NCBI GenBank assembly: GCA_900771975.1 | Contig: CAAGPV010000069.1 | Span: forward strand, 35,345-99,344 | Direction of reading: 5' to 3' | DNA: 64,000 nt | From: an uncultured Prevotella sp. | Lineage (GTDB): Bacteria > Bacteroidota > Bacteroidia > Bacteroidales > Bacteroidaceae | Part shown: piece by piece, positions 50,798 through 58,651 of the stretch | Numbering within the stretch: the stretch's first letter is position 1 | Layout: each line of letters begins with the position of its first letter | Translations under genes and position numbers: made by a program | Notes under the pieces: generated by a model | Database searches by the model: none | What the model was told of the DNA's origin: nothing | The model's input: only the letters and a program-made list of their open reading frames with translations

Positions 50798-50995
50798 TTA
50801 ACGCAGATTGAGCAAGTCGCGTACTTGTCTGAGGTTGCTCTTGTCAACCATTGTCTGGTGAACGAGGTTTCTCTTCTGCTTCTTTGTCTTCTTAGTCAAG
50901 ATGTGACTGTGGAAAGCATGATGTCTCTTAATCTTTCCTGTACCGGTGAAAGTAAATCTCTTCTTTGCGCCGGAATTTGTCTTTTGCTTTGGCAT
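50798..50995 (-). CDS. rpmI: 50S ribosomal protein L35
   Basis: The 65-residue basic protein reads MPKQKTNSGAKKRFTFTGTG, then KIKRHHAFHSHILTKKTKKQ, the usual L35 sequence and length. It is a small component of the large subunit. It lies between infC and rplT in the conserved order. Confidence 0.97.
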   Translation of the reverse strand: MPKQKTNSGAKKRFTFTGTGKIKRHHAFHSHILTKKTKKQKRNLVHQTMVDKSNLRQVRDLLNLR

Positions 50996-51075
50996 TTTTG
51001 CTTTTTGTTTAAATATTGTTGTTTATTTAATTCTGTGGCAACGTATATACCAGGACGTTACGCACAATCTTTTTC

Positions 51076-51765
51076 TTATTCTTCGGAAGCCTCCTGAAGC
51101 TTGTCGAGGGCTGAAGCACCGCCTTTGGCGTTGGCAAAGAGCCCGTTGTCTTTGGCATGAGCCTCGCTTTCAAGCTTGGCTTTCTCCTTGGCTATAGCCT
51201 CGGCTGCCAAGCGGTCGCGCTTCTGCTGGCTCTGTTTGGCTACACCCGCCTTCTTGGGAGCAAGGTAGAGAAACATCTTCTTGCCTTCGAGCTTGGGCAA
51301 CTGCTCTACTTTTGCCAACTCTTCAAGGTCGTTGGCGAAACGCAAGAGCAAAACTTCGCCCTGCTCTTTGAACAGGATGGAACGTCCACGGAAGAACACG
51401 TAAGCCCGCACCTTATTGCCCTCGTTGAGGAACTCTTGGGCATGTTTGAGCTTAAACTGGTAGTCGTGCTCATCTGTCTGCGGTCCAAACCGAATCTCCT
51501 TAATGTCTTGTTTGACTTGCTTTTGCTTCATTTCCTTCTGTCGGCGCTTCTGCTGATAGAGGAATTTGGAGTAGTCGATGAGACGACAAACTGGTGGTTG
51601 AGCGTTAGGAGATATCTCTACGAGGTCTACACCCTCCCTGCGAGCCATATCAAGGGCCTTGCGAGTGGGCATAACGTCTGAGCCATTGTCGCTTACCACA
51701 CGTACTTCCCTAACGTGAATTTGCTCGTTCACGCGGTACTGATTCTTCATTTTGTCATTCTTCAT
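51076..51765 (-). CDS. infC: Translation initiation factor IF-3
   Basis: The N-domain holds YRVNEQIHVREVRVVSDNG and RREGVDLVEISPNAQPPVCR, and the C-domain holds KEIRFGPQTDEHDYQFKLKH and NKVRAYVFFRGRSI. These are typical IF-3, which prevents premature subunit joining and checks the start codon. The 229 residues exceed the usual 175-180. The extra C-terminal 50 or so are rich in Lys, Ala and Glu (RDRLAAEAIAKEKAKLESEA), an extension seen in Bacteroidetes. Two ATGs (51765 and 51750) are possible. A good promoter lies 38 bases upstream, so infC is not dependent on thrS. Confidence 0.96.
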   Translation of the reverse strand: MKNDKMKNQYRVNEQIHVREVRVVSDNGSDVMPTRKALDMARREGVDLVEISPNAQPPVCRLIDYSKFLYQQKRRQKEMKQKQVKQDIKEIRFGPQTDEHDYQFKLKHAQEFLNEGNKVRAYVFFRGRSILFKEQGEVLLLRFANDLEELAKVEQLPKLEGKKMFLYLAPKKAGVAKQSQQKRDRLAAEAIAKEKAKLESEAHAKDNGLFANAKGGASALDKLQEASEE

Positions 51766-51802
51766 CCAGCTATTTTAATTCGGTTTTTTCTTTAAACGGC
51801 TG

Positions 51803-51834
51803 CAAAGATAGTGATTCTTAGCGAATTAGCCAAA
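51803..51834 (-). promoter_or_regulatory. Promoter of infC-rpmI-rplT
   Basis: TTTG (51834-51831), 20-base spacer and TATCTTTG (51810-51803) on the minus strand. It sits just before the stop of the M64 gene and gives the ribosomal operon its own start. Confidence 0.78.
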
Positions 51835-51854
51835 TAATTTTGGGGTCTTTTCGC

Positions 51855-53096
51855 CTATTTAGTATAAAAATCTATCACGTTTCTAATGGCTTGTTGACAA
51901 GCCGGACAAAACGTAGGCCATCCGTTGTCGCGCATACGGCAACGCTCGTAAGCCCGGTAAACGCCTTTGAGCGAATAGCCGGCTCCCTCATAGAAACCGC
52001 ACTTGGGGTCGGTCTTCAGCAGGTTTTCCCATTTGTCGTGGAAATCGACACGGGTGGTGATGTTCTTCTCCCAGGGTTCGATGTCGTGCGGATACATGGG
52101 AATGGCTTCGTTTTCATAGGCATATTCGTCGGCAAGACCGGCAAAACTGTGACCGAACTCGTGCACCACCACGGGGCGGAAGGCGGGATGATGGGTCATG
52201 GAGAGGTTGTAACTGTTGAGAATGCCACCGCCTCCATACTCGGAAGTGTTTACCAGAACGATGATGTGTTCGTAGGGAGTGCCTGCCAACCAGTCGTGGA
52301 GTTTCTTCAGATGGAGGGTAGTCAGATAGCGGTCGCTATAGAAAGTGTCGAAGTGGGAGCCGAGGGCTGTGTTGCGCCAAAGGCCTTTAGAGGGCTGACT
52401 GGTGCCGCTTTCCTGCGACGGTGCCTCTACGGCCACCACACTGAAACGGCTGCGCTGGCTTTTGAAGGGTTCGTGTTCGAAGAGGGCTTCGTTGGCAATG
52501 CGGGCGTCTTCTTCAAACTGTTTCATCTCATCGGGACGGTAGCCTTCGGCCAAATAGGCTATATGAATGCAGCGAGTGGTATCGGCAGGATGTTGTATAT
52601 ATATATAAGGTGTAACCGAACGCTCGCCGATGTGTTCTATCAGAATGTCCTTGGGGTTGACTTGATGGGTGAGCGTGGCCACCACTTCGCGGCGGTTGTT
52701 GCGCAGGTCGATGGTGATGTCAACAGTCTGACGGGGCATCGGCACGAGAAAAACATTCTCGAACGACTGCGTGGAGGTCTTGGCTTCATCATAGGTGAGC
52801 CATTCCTGAAACAGCGTGGAGAAGGAGTTGCGGTAGAGGATGCGGCCTGAGAGGTGGTCGCGCACGGTGATTTGGCCGTTGCCCTGCATGGGCAATTCAG
52901 ACAAGTTGTGGCGTTTGCCATACCAACGAGGGATGCGTTTGAGTTGGTCAACGGCGATGTGCTGCTCCGTGGCGTTGCCTGAAAAGGTGTAGTCGATACG
53001 CAGAGTGGTGTCGACAAAGCAACTGTCAAAATCCTGTGCCCTACCCTCTACGAGGCACAACAACAAGCAAAAAAGCGAAAAAACAGTTTTCTTCAT
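51855..53096 (-). CDS. M64 family metallopeptidase (IgA peptidase-like)
   Basis: The 413-residue product has a signal peptide (KTVFSLFCLLLCLVEGRAQ-D). It carries a YLAEGYRPDEMKQFEEDAR helix region and the zinc motif VVVHEFGHSFAGLADEYAYE, the HExxH of M64 with the downstream Asp-Glu-Tyr. An N-terminal beta-domain (about 25-170) precedes the catalytic part. The family was named after a Clostridium ramosum IgA protease, but many Bacteroidetes members have unknown targets. It lies between thrS and infC, after a strong terminator, on the same strand. Its own promoter was not found. An N-terminal signal suggests action outside the cytoplasm. Confidence 0.92.
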   Translation of the reverse strand: MKKTVFSLFCLLLCLVEGRAQDFDSCFVDTTLRIDYTFSGNATEQHIAVDQLKRIPRWYGKRHNLSELPMQGNGQITVRDHLSGRILYRNSFSTLFQEWLTYDEAKTSTQSFENVFLVPMPRQTVDITIDLRNNRREVVATLTHQVNPKDILIEHIGERSVTPYIYIQHPADTTRCIHIAYLAEGYRPDEMKQFEEDARIANEALFEHEPFKSQRSRFSVVAVEAPSQESGTSQPSKGLWRNTALGSHFDTFYSDRYLTTLHLKKLHDWLAGTPYEHIIVLVNTSEYGGGGILNSYNLSMTHHPAFRPVVVHEFGHSFAGLADEYAYENEAIPMYPHDIEPWEKNITTRVDFHDKWENLLKTDPKCGFYEGAGYSLKGVYRAYERCRMRDNGWPTFCPACQQAIRNVIDFYTK

Positions 53097-53130
53097 AACT
53101 TGGGAAATGGGAATGAGGATTGAAAAGAAA

Positions 53131-53159
53131 GAAAAAAAGGCCCCGACAGGTCGGGGCCC
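53131..53159 (-). terminator. Terminator of thrS
   Basis: GGCCCCGAC (minus, 53158-53150) pairs with GTCGGGGCC (53147-53139) and is followed by seven Ts. It lies 65 bases after the thrS stop and upstream of the M64 gene. Confidence 0.88.
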
Positions 53160-53222
53160 TATTTATTGAAGGTTCTTGACCGAAAGCCAAAAGAAGCTTT
53201 CTGTCAGAAAAAACATTCGATT

Positions 53223-55175
53223 TTATTCTTTGGCGGCTTTGAGCTGGTTGGCTACCTCGTCGTTGATGCGACGGGCAAAGTCTTCCATCTTCATCGTGGC
53301 TTGTTCGCCACCGCCCTGTACACGCATACTTACAAGACCATCGGCAGCTTCCTTTTCGCCTACGATAACCATGTAGGGGACGCGCTTGAGCTCGTTGTCA
53401 CGTATCTTGCGGCCGATTTTTTCGTTGCGGTTGTCAAGCACTGCACGCACACCCTGGCCGTCGAGATAGCTCTGCACCTTGCGGGCATAGTCGTTGAACT
53501 TCTCTGAAATGGGCAGAATAGCTACCTGATCGGGGATGAGCCACAATGGGAAGTGACCTGCCGTGTGCTCGATGAGGACAGCGGTGAAACGCTCCAAGCT
53601 GCCGAAAGGCGCACGGTGAATCATCACAGGAGTCTTCTTTGAGTTGTCTTCGGCTGTATACTCCAACTTGAAACGTTGTGGAAGGTTGTAGTCTACCTGG
53701 ATGGTGCCCAACTGCCAACGGCGTCCGATGGCGTCTTTCACCATAAAGTCGAGCTTAGGACCATAGAAAGCGGCCTCGCCAATCTCCTCGTGGGCTTTCA
53801 GTCCTTTCTCTTTGCAAGCCTCGCGGATGGCGTTCTGGCTTTCTTCCCATATCTCGTCAGAGCCTATATACTTCTCCTTGTCGGCCGGATCACGCAACGA
53901 TATCTGTGCTTCATAGTTGTCGAAGCCGAAGATAGAGAACACTTTGAGGATGATGTCGATGATGGCTTCAAACTCTTTCTTCACCTGATCGGGACGTACA
54001 AAGATGTGGGCATCGTCCTGAGTGAAGGTGCGCACACGGGTGAGGCCGTGGAGCTCGCCACTCTTCTCGTAACGGAACACGGTTCCAAACTCGGCAATAC
54101 GCAACGGCAAGTCTTTGTAGGAACGTGGCTTGCGGGCGTAGACTTCACAGTGGTGAGGACAGTTCATTGGCTTGAGCATATACTCTTCGTCCTCTTCAGG
54201 AGTGTGGATGGGCTGGAAAGCGTCTTTGCCGTAGTGGGCATAATGGCCCGAAGTGACATAGAGGCTCTTGCCGCCAATGCCCGGAGTGATGACCTCTTGA
54301 TAGTTGTAAGGACGGAGCAAGGCACGCAACAACTCCTGTAAGCGAAGACGGAGCTGGGTTCCCTTCGGCAGCCAGATGGGCAGACCTTTACCTACTCGGT
54401 CGGAGAACATGAAGAGTTCCATTTCCTTTCCAATCTTGCGGTGGTCGCGCTTCTTGGCTTCTTCGAGCATTACGAGATACTCGTCAAGCAACTTTTTCTT
54501 GGGGAAAGAGATGCCGTAGATACGTGTCATCTGTTCGCGCTTGGCGTCACCGCGCCAAAATGCACCTGCCACACTGGTAATCTTGATGGCCTTGATGGCG
54601 CCTGTGCTCATGAGGTGAGGGCCACGGCAGAGGTCAGTGAAGTTGCCTTGGGTGTATGTGGTGATGGTGCCGTCCTCGAGATCTTGCTCGATGTGTTCGC
54701 ATTTATACTGCTGTCCATCGGCTTGAAATTCCTTCAATGCTTCGGCTTTTGGTACTTCGCGACGTACAACGGGCTCGTCTTTCTTGGCGAGTTCACGCAT
54801 CTTTTCCTCTATTTTCGGGAAGTCGTTCTCGCTGATGGTTTGACCTTCAGCGGGCATCACATCGTAGAAGAAACCGTTTTCAACAGCTGGTCCAAACCCA
54901 AACTGTATGCCGGGATAGAGCTCTTGCAGGGCTTCTGCCAGCAGATGGGCCGATGTGTGCCAGAAGGTATGCTTGCCTTCTTCGTCTTCAAACTTGTAGA
55001 GCTCTACCTGTGCGTCCTCGTTTATGGGGCGATTGAGTTCTACCGTTTCGCCATTGACACCGCAAGATACAACGTTGCGAGCGAGAGCCGGCGAAATGCT
55101 CTCGGCGATTTGTAACCCTGTTACGCCCTGTTCGTACTCACGAACTGAGCCATCAGGAAAAGTGATTTTAACCAT
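53223..55175 (-). CDS. thrS: Threonine-tRNA ligase
   Basis: The 650-residue protein has the full order: TGS domain (VKITFPDGSVREYEQGVTGL), editing domain (FWHTSAHLLAEALQELYPG), class II catalytic core, and C-terminal anticodon-binding domain (GQGVRAVLDNRNEKIGRKIR). The core holds MNCPHHCEVYARKPRSYKDL, RTFTQDDAHIFVRPDQ and a motif 3 region (IHRAPFGSLERFTAVLIEHT). Zinc ligands Cys and His are in the MNCPHH region. A -7 element is upstream, and a strong terminator lies downstream. The start is well fixed by homology to the family beginning. Confidence 0.97.
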   Translation of the reverse strand: MVKITFPDGSVREYEQGVTGLQIAESISPALARNVVSCGVNGETVELNRPINEDAQVELYKFEDEEGKHTFWHTSAHLLAEALQELYPGIQFGFGPAVENGFFYDVMPAEGQTISENDFPKIEEKMRELAKKDEPVVRREVPKAEALKEFQADGQQYKCEHIEQDLEDGTITTYTQGNFTDLCRGPHLMSTGAIKAIKITSVAGAFWRGDAKREQMTRIYGISFPKKKLLDEYLVMLEEAKKRDHRKIGKEMELFMFSDRVGKGLPIWLPKGTQLRLRLQELLRALLRPYNYQEVITPGIGGKSLYVTSGHYAHYGKDAFQPIHTPEEDEEYMLKPMNCPHHCEVYARKPRSYKDLPLRIAEFGTVFRYEKSGELHGLTRVRTFTQDDAHIFVRPDQVKKEFEAIIDIILKVFSIFGFDNYEAQISLRDPADKEKYIGSDEIWEESQNAIREACKEKGLKAHEEIGEAAFYGPKLDFMVKDAIGRRWQLGTIQVDYNLPQRFKLEYTAEDNSKKTPVMIHRAPFGSLERFTAVLIEHTAGHFPLWLIPDQVAILPISEKFNDYARKVQSYLDGQGVRAVLDNRNEKIGRKIRDNELKRVPYMVIVGEKEAADGLVSMRVQGGGEQATMKMEDFARRINDEVANQLKAAKE

Positions 55176-55208
55176 AATACAACTTAGTTTTAAAAATCAA
55201 TTGTTGCG

Positions 55209-55216
55209 CAAAGTTA
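55209..55216 (-). promoter_or_regulatory. -7 element of thrS
   Basis: TAACTTTG on the minus strand, 34 bases before the thrS start, in the short gap after the TPR gene. The -33 is not clear. Confidence 0.5.
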
Positions 55217-55242
55217 CTACTTTTCCCTGTAAAGGCTTCATG

Positions 55243-55977
55243 TTAAGGAGAAAAAGTTTGTTTTTTTATCGGGAAGGGGGAACGGGCGGTCTTGCCACTT
55301 GTGGCGGGCAGCATGGGCAGTTGCAACTGGCTGCTGTCAGCAGATGGCGTTTCGGCTGGTTGGGGGAAACGTTTGGCAAGCCATCCGCCTTGGCTTAGGG
55401 CGGTGAGCTTGTAGGCATTGCTGATGGGAACGGTGGTGTGACGAACGGGTTTCTTGCCGGTGTTGATGGCACGGGCAAGGTCTTGTGCTTCAGCAAAGGG
55501 GCCGAAGCGTTTAAGGATGTAGTTGAGTTGTGAGAGGGCTGTCTGGTTGTCGCCTGCCATATAGTAGCAATAGGCTCGGTTGAACCAGTAGCTTCGGTTG
55601 TCGTGGTCGATGTCTAAGGCACGCGTATAGTCGGTGGCAGCGCTATCGTAGCGTTCAAGTGCAATGCGGCTCATGGCACGCAGGTCGAAGATATCGGCAA
55701 TGTAAGGGTTTAAGTCGATGGCCTGAGTACAGTCTTCGTCGGCACCCAAGAAGTCGTCAAGGTGGTATTTGCTGAGCGCACTTAGGTACCATGCCTCGTA
55801 GAGATGGGGTTTCAGCGACACCACACGCTGAAAAATCTGCATCGCCACGACGTAGTAGCCTTGGTCAAGCGTGCGCCGCCCCTCTTCCATCATCTTGCGC
55901 ATGTTGTATTGCGCTTGGGTGGCGAGGGGCAGAAACAGCAGAAGGCACGTCAGAAAAAAGCGTGCGCCACGGCTCAT
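55243..55977 (-). CDS. Periplasmic TPR protein
   Basis: The 244-residue product has a signal peptide (FFLTCLLLFLPLATQAQ). About four TPR units follow (about 25-165), for example FQRVVSLKPHLYEAWYLSAL and YTRALDIDHDNRSYWFNRAY. The C-terminal 75 residues look disordered (ETPSADSSQLQLPMLPATSG). Its ATG overlaps the def stop (ATGA), so both are coupled. The order SPOR lipoprotein, ruvX, def, TPR is a single transcription unit. A scaffold role is likely; the partner is unknown. Confidence 0.85.
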   Translation of the reverse strand: MSRGARFFLTCLLLFLPLATQAQYNMRKMMEEGRRTLDQGYYVVAMQIFQRVVSLKPHLYEAWYLSALSKYHLDDFLGADEDCTQAIDLNPYIADIFDLRAMSRIALERYDSAATDYTRALDIDHDNRSYWFNRAYCYYMAGDNQTALSQLNYILKRFGPFAEAQDLARAINTGKKPVRHTTVPISNAYKLTALSQGGWLAKRFPQPAETPSADSSQLQLPMLPATSGKTARSPFPIKKQTFSP

Positions 55978-56534
55978 TTATGGGCTATCTTGGTGCGGTA
56001 AGTGCAGCGGAAGCGCCCTTGCAGCAGGTTCTTGAGCTTGCTGCGTATGATTTGCTTACGGAAAGGACTGAGATGATCGATGAACATATGACCTTCCAAA
56101 TGGTCGAACTCGTGCTGCATGACACGTGCCAGATAGCCTTCCACCCACTCGTCGTGCGGTTGCAGGTCTTCATCAAGGTACTTTACGTGGATGCGTGTTG
56201 GGCGTGTTACGCTTTCGTGGATGCCCGGCAAGGACAGACACCCCTCCTCCATCGACTTAGTTTCGCTATCGTCGGCTTCGATGATGTGGGCATTGATGAA
56301 GGCATGACGAAAGCCTTTATACTCTGGCAAATCCTCTGAGAGCACGTCAAGGTCTATCACCACCACGCGAATATCCTTGCCTATCTGTGGTGCGGCAAGG
56401 CCAATGCCATCGCTGGCGGTAAGGGTTTCAAACATGTTGGCGACGAGTTCTTTCAACTCGGGATAGTCGGTGGGGATGTCTTGGGCCACCTTGCGCAGAA
56501 CAGGTTGCCCATATATATAAATAGGTAATATCAC
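55974..56534 (-). CDS. def: Peptide deformylase
   Basis: The 186-residue enzyme carries the three motifs: GIGLAAPQIGK (motif 1), EEGCLSLPGI with the metal-binding Cys (motif 2), and QHEFDHLEGHMFIDHL with HExxH (motif 3). It removes the N-formyl group from nascent proteins. It lies 21 bases after ruvX and is coupled to the TPR gene. Confidence 0.97.
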   Translation of the reverse strand: MILPIYIYGQPVLRKVAQDIPTDYPELKELVANMFETLTASDGIGLAAPQIGKDIRVVVIDLDVLSEDLPEYKGFRHAFINAHIIEADDSETKSMEEGCLSLPGIHESVTRPTRIHVKYLDEDLQPHDEWVEGYLARVMQHEFDHLEGHMFIDHLSPFRKQIIRSKLKNLLQGRFRCTYRTKIAHK

Positions 56535-56555
56535 TCTTGTTGTGTTAAATCTATA

Positions 56556-56978
56556 CTAAAAAATGCCTTTCGACTTGAGGTAGTCGTTCAAGATGATGGT
56601 GGCGCTAATCTCGTCGACCAATCCTTTGTTGTCGCGGCGCACCTTTTTGCGGGTGCCTCCGGCCAACATGGCTTGGTGGGCAATGACAGATGTGAAGCGC
56701 TCATCGTAGTAATCGATGGGAATGGAGGGCATGGCCTTGCGCCAACGATTGACAAACTGTTCCACCCTGTCGAGGTTTTCGCTGGGTTGTCCGTTGGGTT
56801 GTGTAGGACGTCCTATCACTATTCGTTCGACAGTCTCCTTGCCGGTATAGGCCTTGAGATAGTCGAACAAAGTAGCTGTGGGCACTGTTTCCAACCCGCT
56901 GGCAATGATTTGGAGCGGGTCGGTGACAGCTATGCCGGTGCGTTTCTTTCCGTAATCGATGGAGAGGATGCGTGACAC
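56556..56978 (-). CDS. ruvX: RuvX/YqgF family putative Holliday junction resolvase
   Basis: A GTG start at 56976-56978 is preferred because it gives SRILSIDYGKKRTGIAVTDP, exactly the family start, and the 140-residue length is usual. A longer in-frame form would overlap the SPOR gene. The RNase H-like fold has catalytic Asp in SIDYG, Glu near YYDERFTS, and Asp in GLVDEISATIILNDYL. Members act in pre-16S rRNA processing or branched DNA cleavage. It lies four bases after the SPOR gene and 21 bases before def. Confidence 0.92.
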   Translation of the reverse strand: MSRILSIDYGKKRTGIAVTDPLQIIASGLETVPTATLFDYLKAYTGKETVERIVIGRPTQPNGQPSENLDRVEQFVNRWRKAMPSIPIDYYDERFTSVIAHQAMLAGGTRKKVRRDNKGLVDEISATIILNDYLKSKGIF

Positions 56979-56982
56979 GGGC

Positions 56983-57507
56983 TTAACGGGCCAATATCCA
57001 AGCGTCGCTCTTGGGGTTGAAGGTTCCGCCGAGGATGGCATTCTTGCTCTTGGCAGCTTCAGCCTTGGTGTCGTAAGTGCCGCTGATGACGCGGTAGAAC
57101 TTGGTGCCGTTGACGGTGGCAGAAGCTATTGCAGCTTGATAGCCGGCATTTTGCAAGCGAGAGAGCAAGTCCTGAGCGTTAGCATGTACCGAATAAGAAC
57201 CTATAACCACGCTGAAGGCCTTGAGGTTTTGGCCGCTTTCATAGGTAACATTCTCATGACGGACGGGCACGTTCTCGTAGTTCTCGACGGGTTGGGGCTG
57301 AGTCTGAGTGGTGGCAGCCGGTGTTTCAACAGGTGCTACTATAGGTATTTCGCTCTCTGCTGGCGATACCGACTGTTGGGTTTGCTCCTGATTTTGTGCT
57401 TGAGCCTTCTTATAAGCTTTCTGATAAGCGCTCTCTTGCGAACTCTTGCATGATGCAAAGCCGAGTGCAATGCATACGGCTCCAACGAAAAGCATTACTT
57501 TCTTCAT
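56983..57507 (-). CDS. SPOR domain lipoprotein
   Basis: The 174-residue product has a lipobox (VCIALGFASCKSSQ) and a Gln- and Pro-rich linker (about 30-85). A C-terminal SPOR domain follows (about 95-170: KAFSVVIGSYSVHANAQDLL, KFYRVISGTYDTKAEAAKSK). SPOR domains bind denuded glycan strands of peptidoglycan at the division septum. It is the first gene of the SPOR-ruvX-def-TPR operon, and has a promoter at 57558-57589. Confidence 0.9.
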   Translation of the reverse strand: MKKVMLFVGAVCIALGFASCKSSQESAYQKAYKKAQAQNQEQTQQSVSPAESEIPIVAPVETPAATTQTQPQPVENYENVPVRHENVTYESGQNLKAFSVVIGSYSVHANAQDLLSRLQNAGYQAAIASATVNGTKFYRVISGTYDTKAEAAKSKNAILGGTFNPKSDAWILAR

Positions 57508-57557
57508 AACTGTTATCTTTAATTTATTGTTTTAAAATTATCATTTTGATGATTTTG

Positions 57558-57589
57558 CGAAGATACAAAACTTTGCCGAACGTGGCAAA
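57558..57589 (-). promoter_or_regulatory. Promoter of the SPOR-ruvX-def-TPR operon
   Basis: TTTG (57589-57586), 20-base spacer and TATCTTCG (57565-57558), one mismatch from TAnnTTTG, on the minus strand. Confidence 0.6.
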
Positions 57590-57657
57590 TTGGCATCGAA
57601 TAAAGTTTGTTAAATAAGTCTTTTGCAAAGTTTTTAACATAAAATAAGCACACCTCA

Positions 57658-57689
57658 TTTGGCGCATTGGGAAACATTCGCTACATTTG
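57658..57689 (+). promoter_or_regulatory. Promoter of the YtxH-like operon
   Basis: TTTG (57658-57661), 20-base spacer and TACATTTG (57682-57689). The leader is about 30 bases and ends AACGATTATGAA, nearly the same context as the 47594 Sel1 gene. Confidence 0.75.
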
Positions 57690-57721
57690 CGATTGATAAT
57701 AGAACTTTAAAACAAACGATT

Positions 57722-57934
57722 ATGAAGACATTAGGTTACATTGGCGCTTTCCTTGGTGGCGCTATTGCTGGTGCTGCTCTTGGCCTGTTGCTGGCTCCCG
57801 AAAAGGGTGAAGACACCCGTTCGAAGATTTCCGGTGCTGTAGAAGACTTCTGCAAGAAGCACGACATAAAGCTTTCACGCAAAGAAATGGACGACTTTGT
57901 AGACGACATCAAGGACTCTGCAGAGGACGCTTAA
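57722..57934 (+). CDS. YtxH-like membrane protein (70 aa)
   Basis: ATG at 57722 gives MKTLGYIGAFLGGAIAGAAL, a glycine-zipper membrane helix, followed by the GLLLAPEKGEDTR motif that is typical of YtxH domain proteins. A charged helix (GAVEDFCKKHDIKLSRKEMD) comes last. An in-frame reading from 57659 runs through the promoter and is not used. It is the first of three tightly spaced genes. Family members are linked to envelope stress, with no defined biochemical activity. Confidence 0.85.
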   Translation: MKTLGYIGAFLGGAIAGAALGLLLAPEKGEDTRSKISGAVEDFCKKHDIKLSRKEMDDFVDDIKDSAEDA

Positions 57935-57946
57935 CACACAGAAAGC

Positions 57947-58297
57947 ATGTTTTCGAACGACAACAACGTGGAAACCTTCGCCCAACTGGTGGAGACGCTA
58001 AAGCATTACGTCGGGCTTCAAAAAGAATATGTGAAGCTCGACGTAATAGAAAAGGTGGTGCGCCTGCTGACGGCCATTGCCTTGATTGTGGTGTTTAGCG
58101 TTCTGGCTCTGGTGGCGCTCATCTTCATTTCAGTGGGTGTGGCCCACTTGTTGGAACCTTGCTTGGGTGCCACATTGGCTTATGTAACGGTGGGCGGCGG
58201 CTATATCGTGCTCATCCTGTTGTTTTTGCTCAACCGGCGCCGGCTCTTTGAGCGTCCGCTGGTAAAGTTTTTAGCCGAACTCTTGTTGTCCAAATAG
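57947..58297 (+). CDS. DUF1469/YqjE-like membrane protein
   Basis: The 116-residue protein has an amphipathic N-terminal helix (NVETFAQLVETLKHYVGLQK) and two membrane helices (about 40-65 and 75-100: LLTAIALIVVFSVLALVALI, YVTVGGGYIVLILLFLLNRR) followed by a short basic tail. This is the shape of the YqjE/holin-X-like group, often mislabelled phage holin. It starts 12 bases after the YtxH-like gene and ends 2 bases before the next one. Confidence 0.8.
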   Translation: MFSNDNNVETFAQLVETLKHYVGLQKEYVKLDVIEKVVRLLTAIALIVVFSVLALVALIFISVGVAHLLEPCLGATLAYVTVGGGYIVLILLFLLNRRRLFERPLVKFLAELLLSK

Positions 58298-58299
58298 TC

Positions 58300-58566
58300 A
58301 TGGAAAATATGGAAGAAACCACCCGTTACACCTCTTTGAGCGAGATACGCCTACGCAAAGCGCAGCTCAGAACTGACCTATCGAAAGACACCCACCGCAT
58401 GGGTGAGTTGTGGAATGGCCTGTTCCATCAGAAGAAAAAACATTCTTCACCTACAAAAAAGTTCTCGGGATGGCTCAGTACGGGTATGGGCGTGGTGGAC
58501 GGAGCCCTATTGGCTTGGAAACTCTACCGTAAATTGGGTGGCAAGCGCAAAGGCCGTTTCTTCTAA
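58300..58566 (+). CDS. Small basic protein (88 aa), YqjK-like position
   Basis: The product starts MENMEETTRYTSLSEIRLRK and has a helix AQLRTDLSKDTHRMGELWNG, then a short hydrophobic segment (GWLSTGMGVVDGALLAWKLY) and a basic end (GGKRKGRFF). The layout, a helix then one weak membrane span, resembles YqjK, which is third in the Enterobacteria yqjD-yqjE-yqjK set. The spacing (2 bases) indicates an operon with the two genes upstream. The function is unknown. Confidence 0.7.
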   Translation: MENMEETTRYTSLSEIRLRKAQLRTDLSKDTHRMGELWNGLFHQKKKHSSPTKKFSGWLSTGMGVVDGALLAWKLYRKLGGKRKGRFF

Positions 58567-58583
58567 TAACGACAAACGTCATT

Positions 58584-58627
58584 ATTGTTTATGAGGTATT
58601 TGCCTTTTCACAGGCGGCATAAACAAT
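58584..58627. other. Inverted repeat between convergent genes
   Basis: ATTGTTTATG (58584-58593) pairs with CATAAACAAT (58618-58627). The loop holds a small GCC/GGC stem. It may help end transcription from both sides, but no T run follows on the plus strand. Confidence 0.4.
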
Positions 58628-58651
58628 GGTGGAAATTCCCCTTTTTCTTTC

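Noticed and set aside
57947..58297. Prophage holin
   Set aside because: The holin-X label is common for this fold, but there are no phage genes nearby and the gene belongs to a three-gene envelope set.
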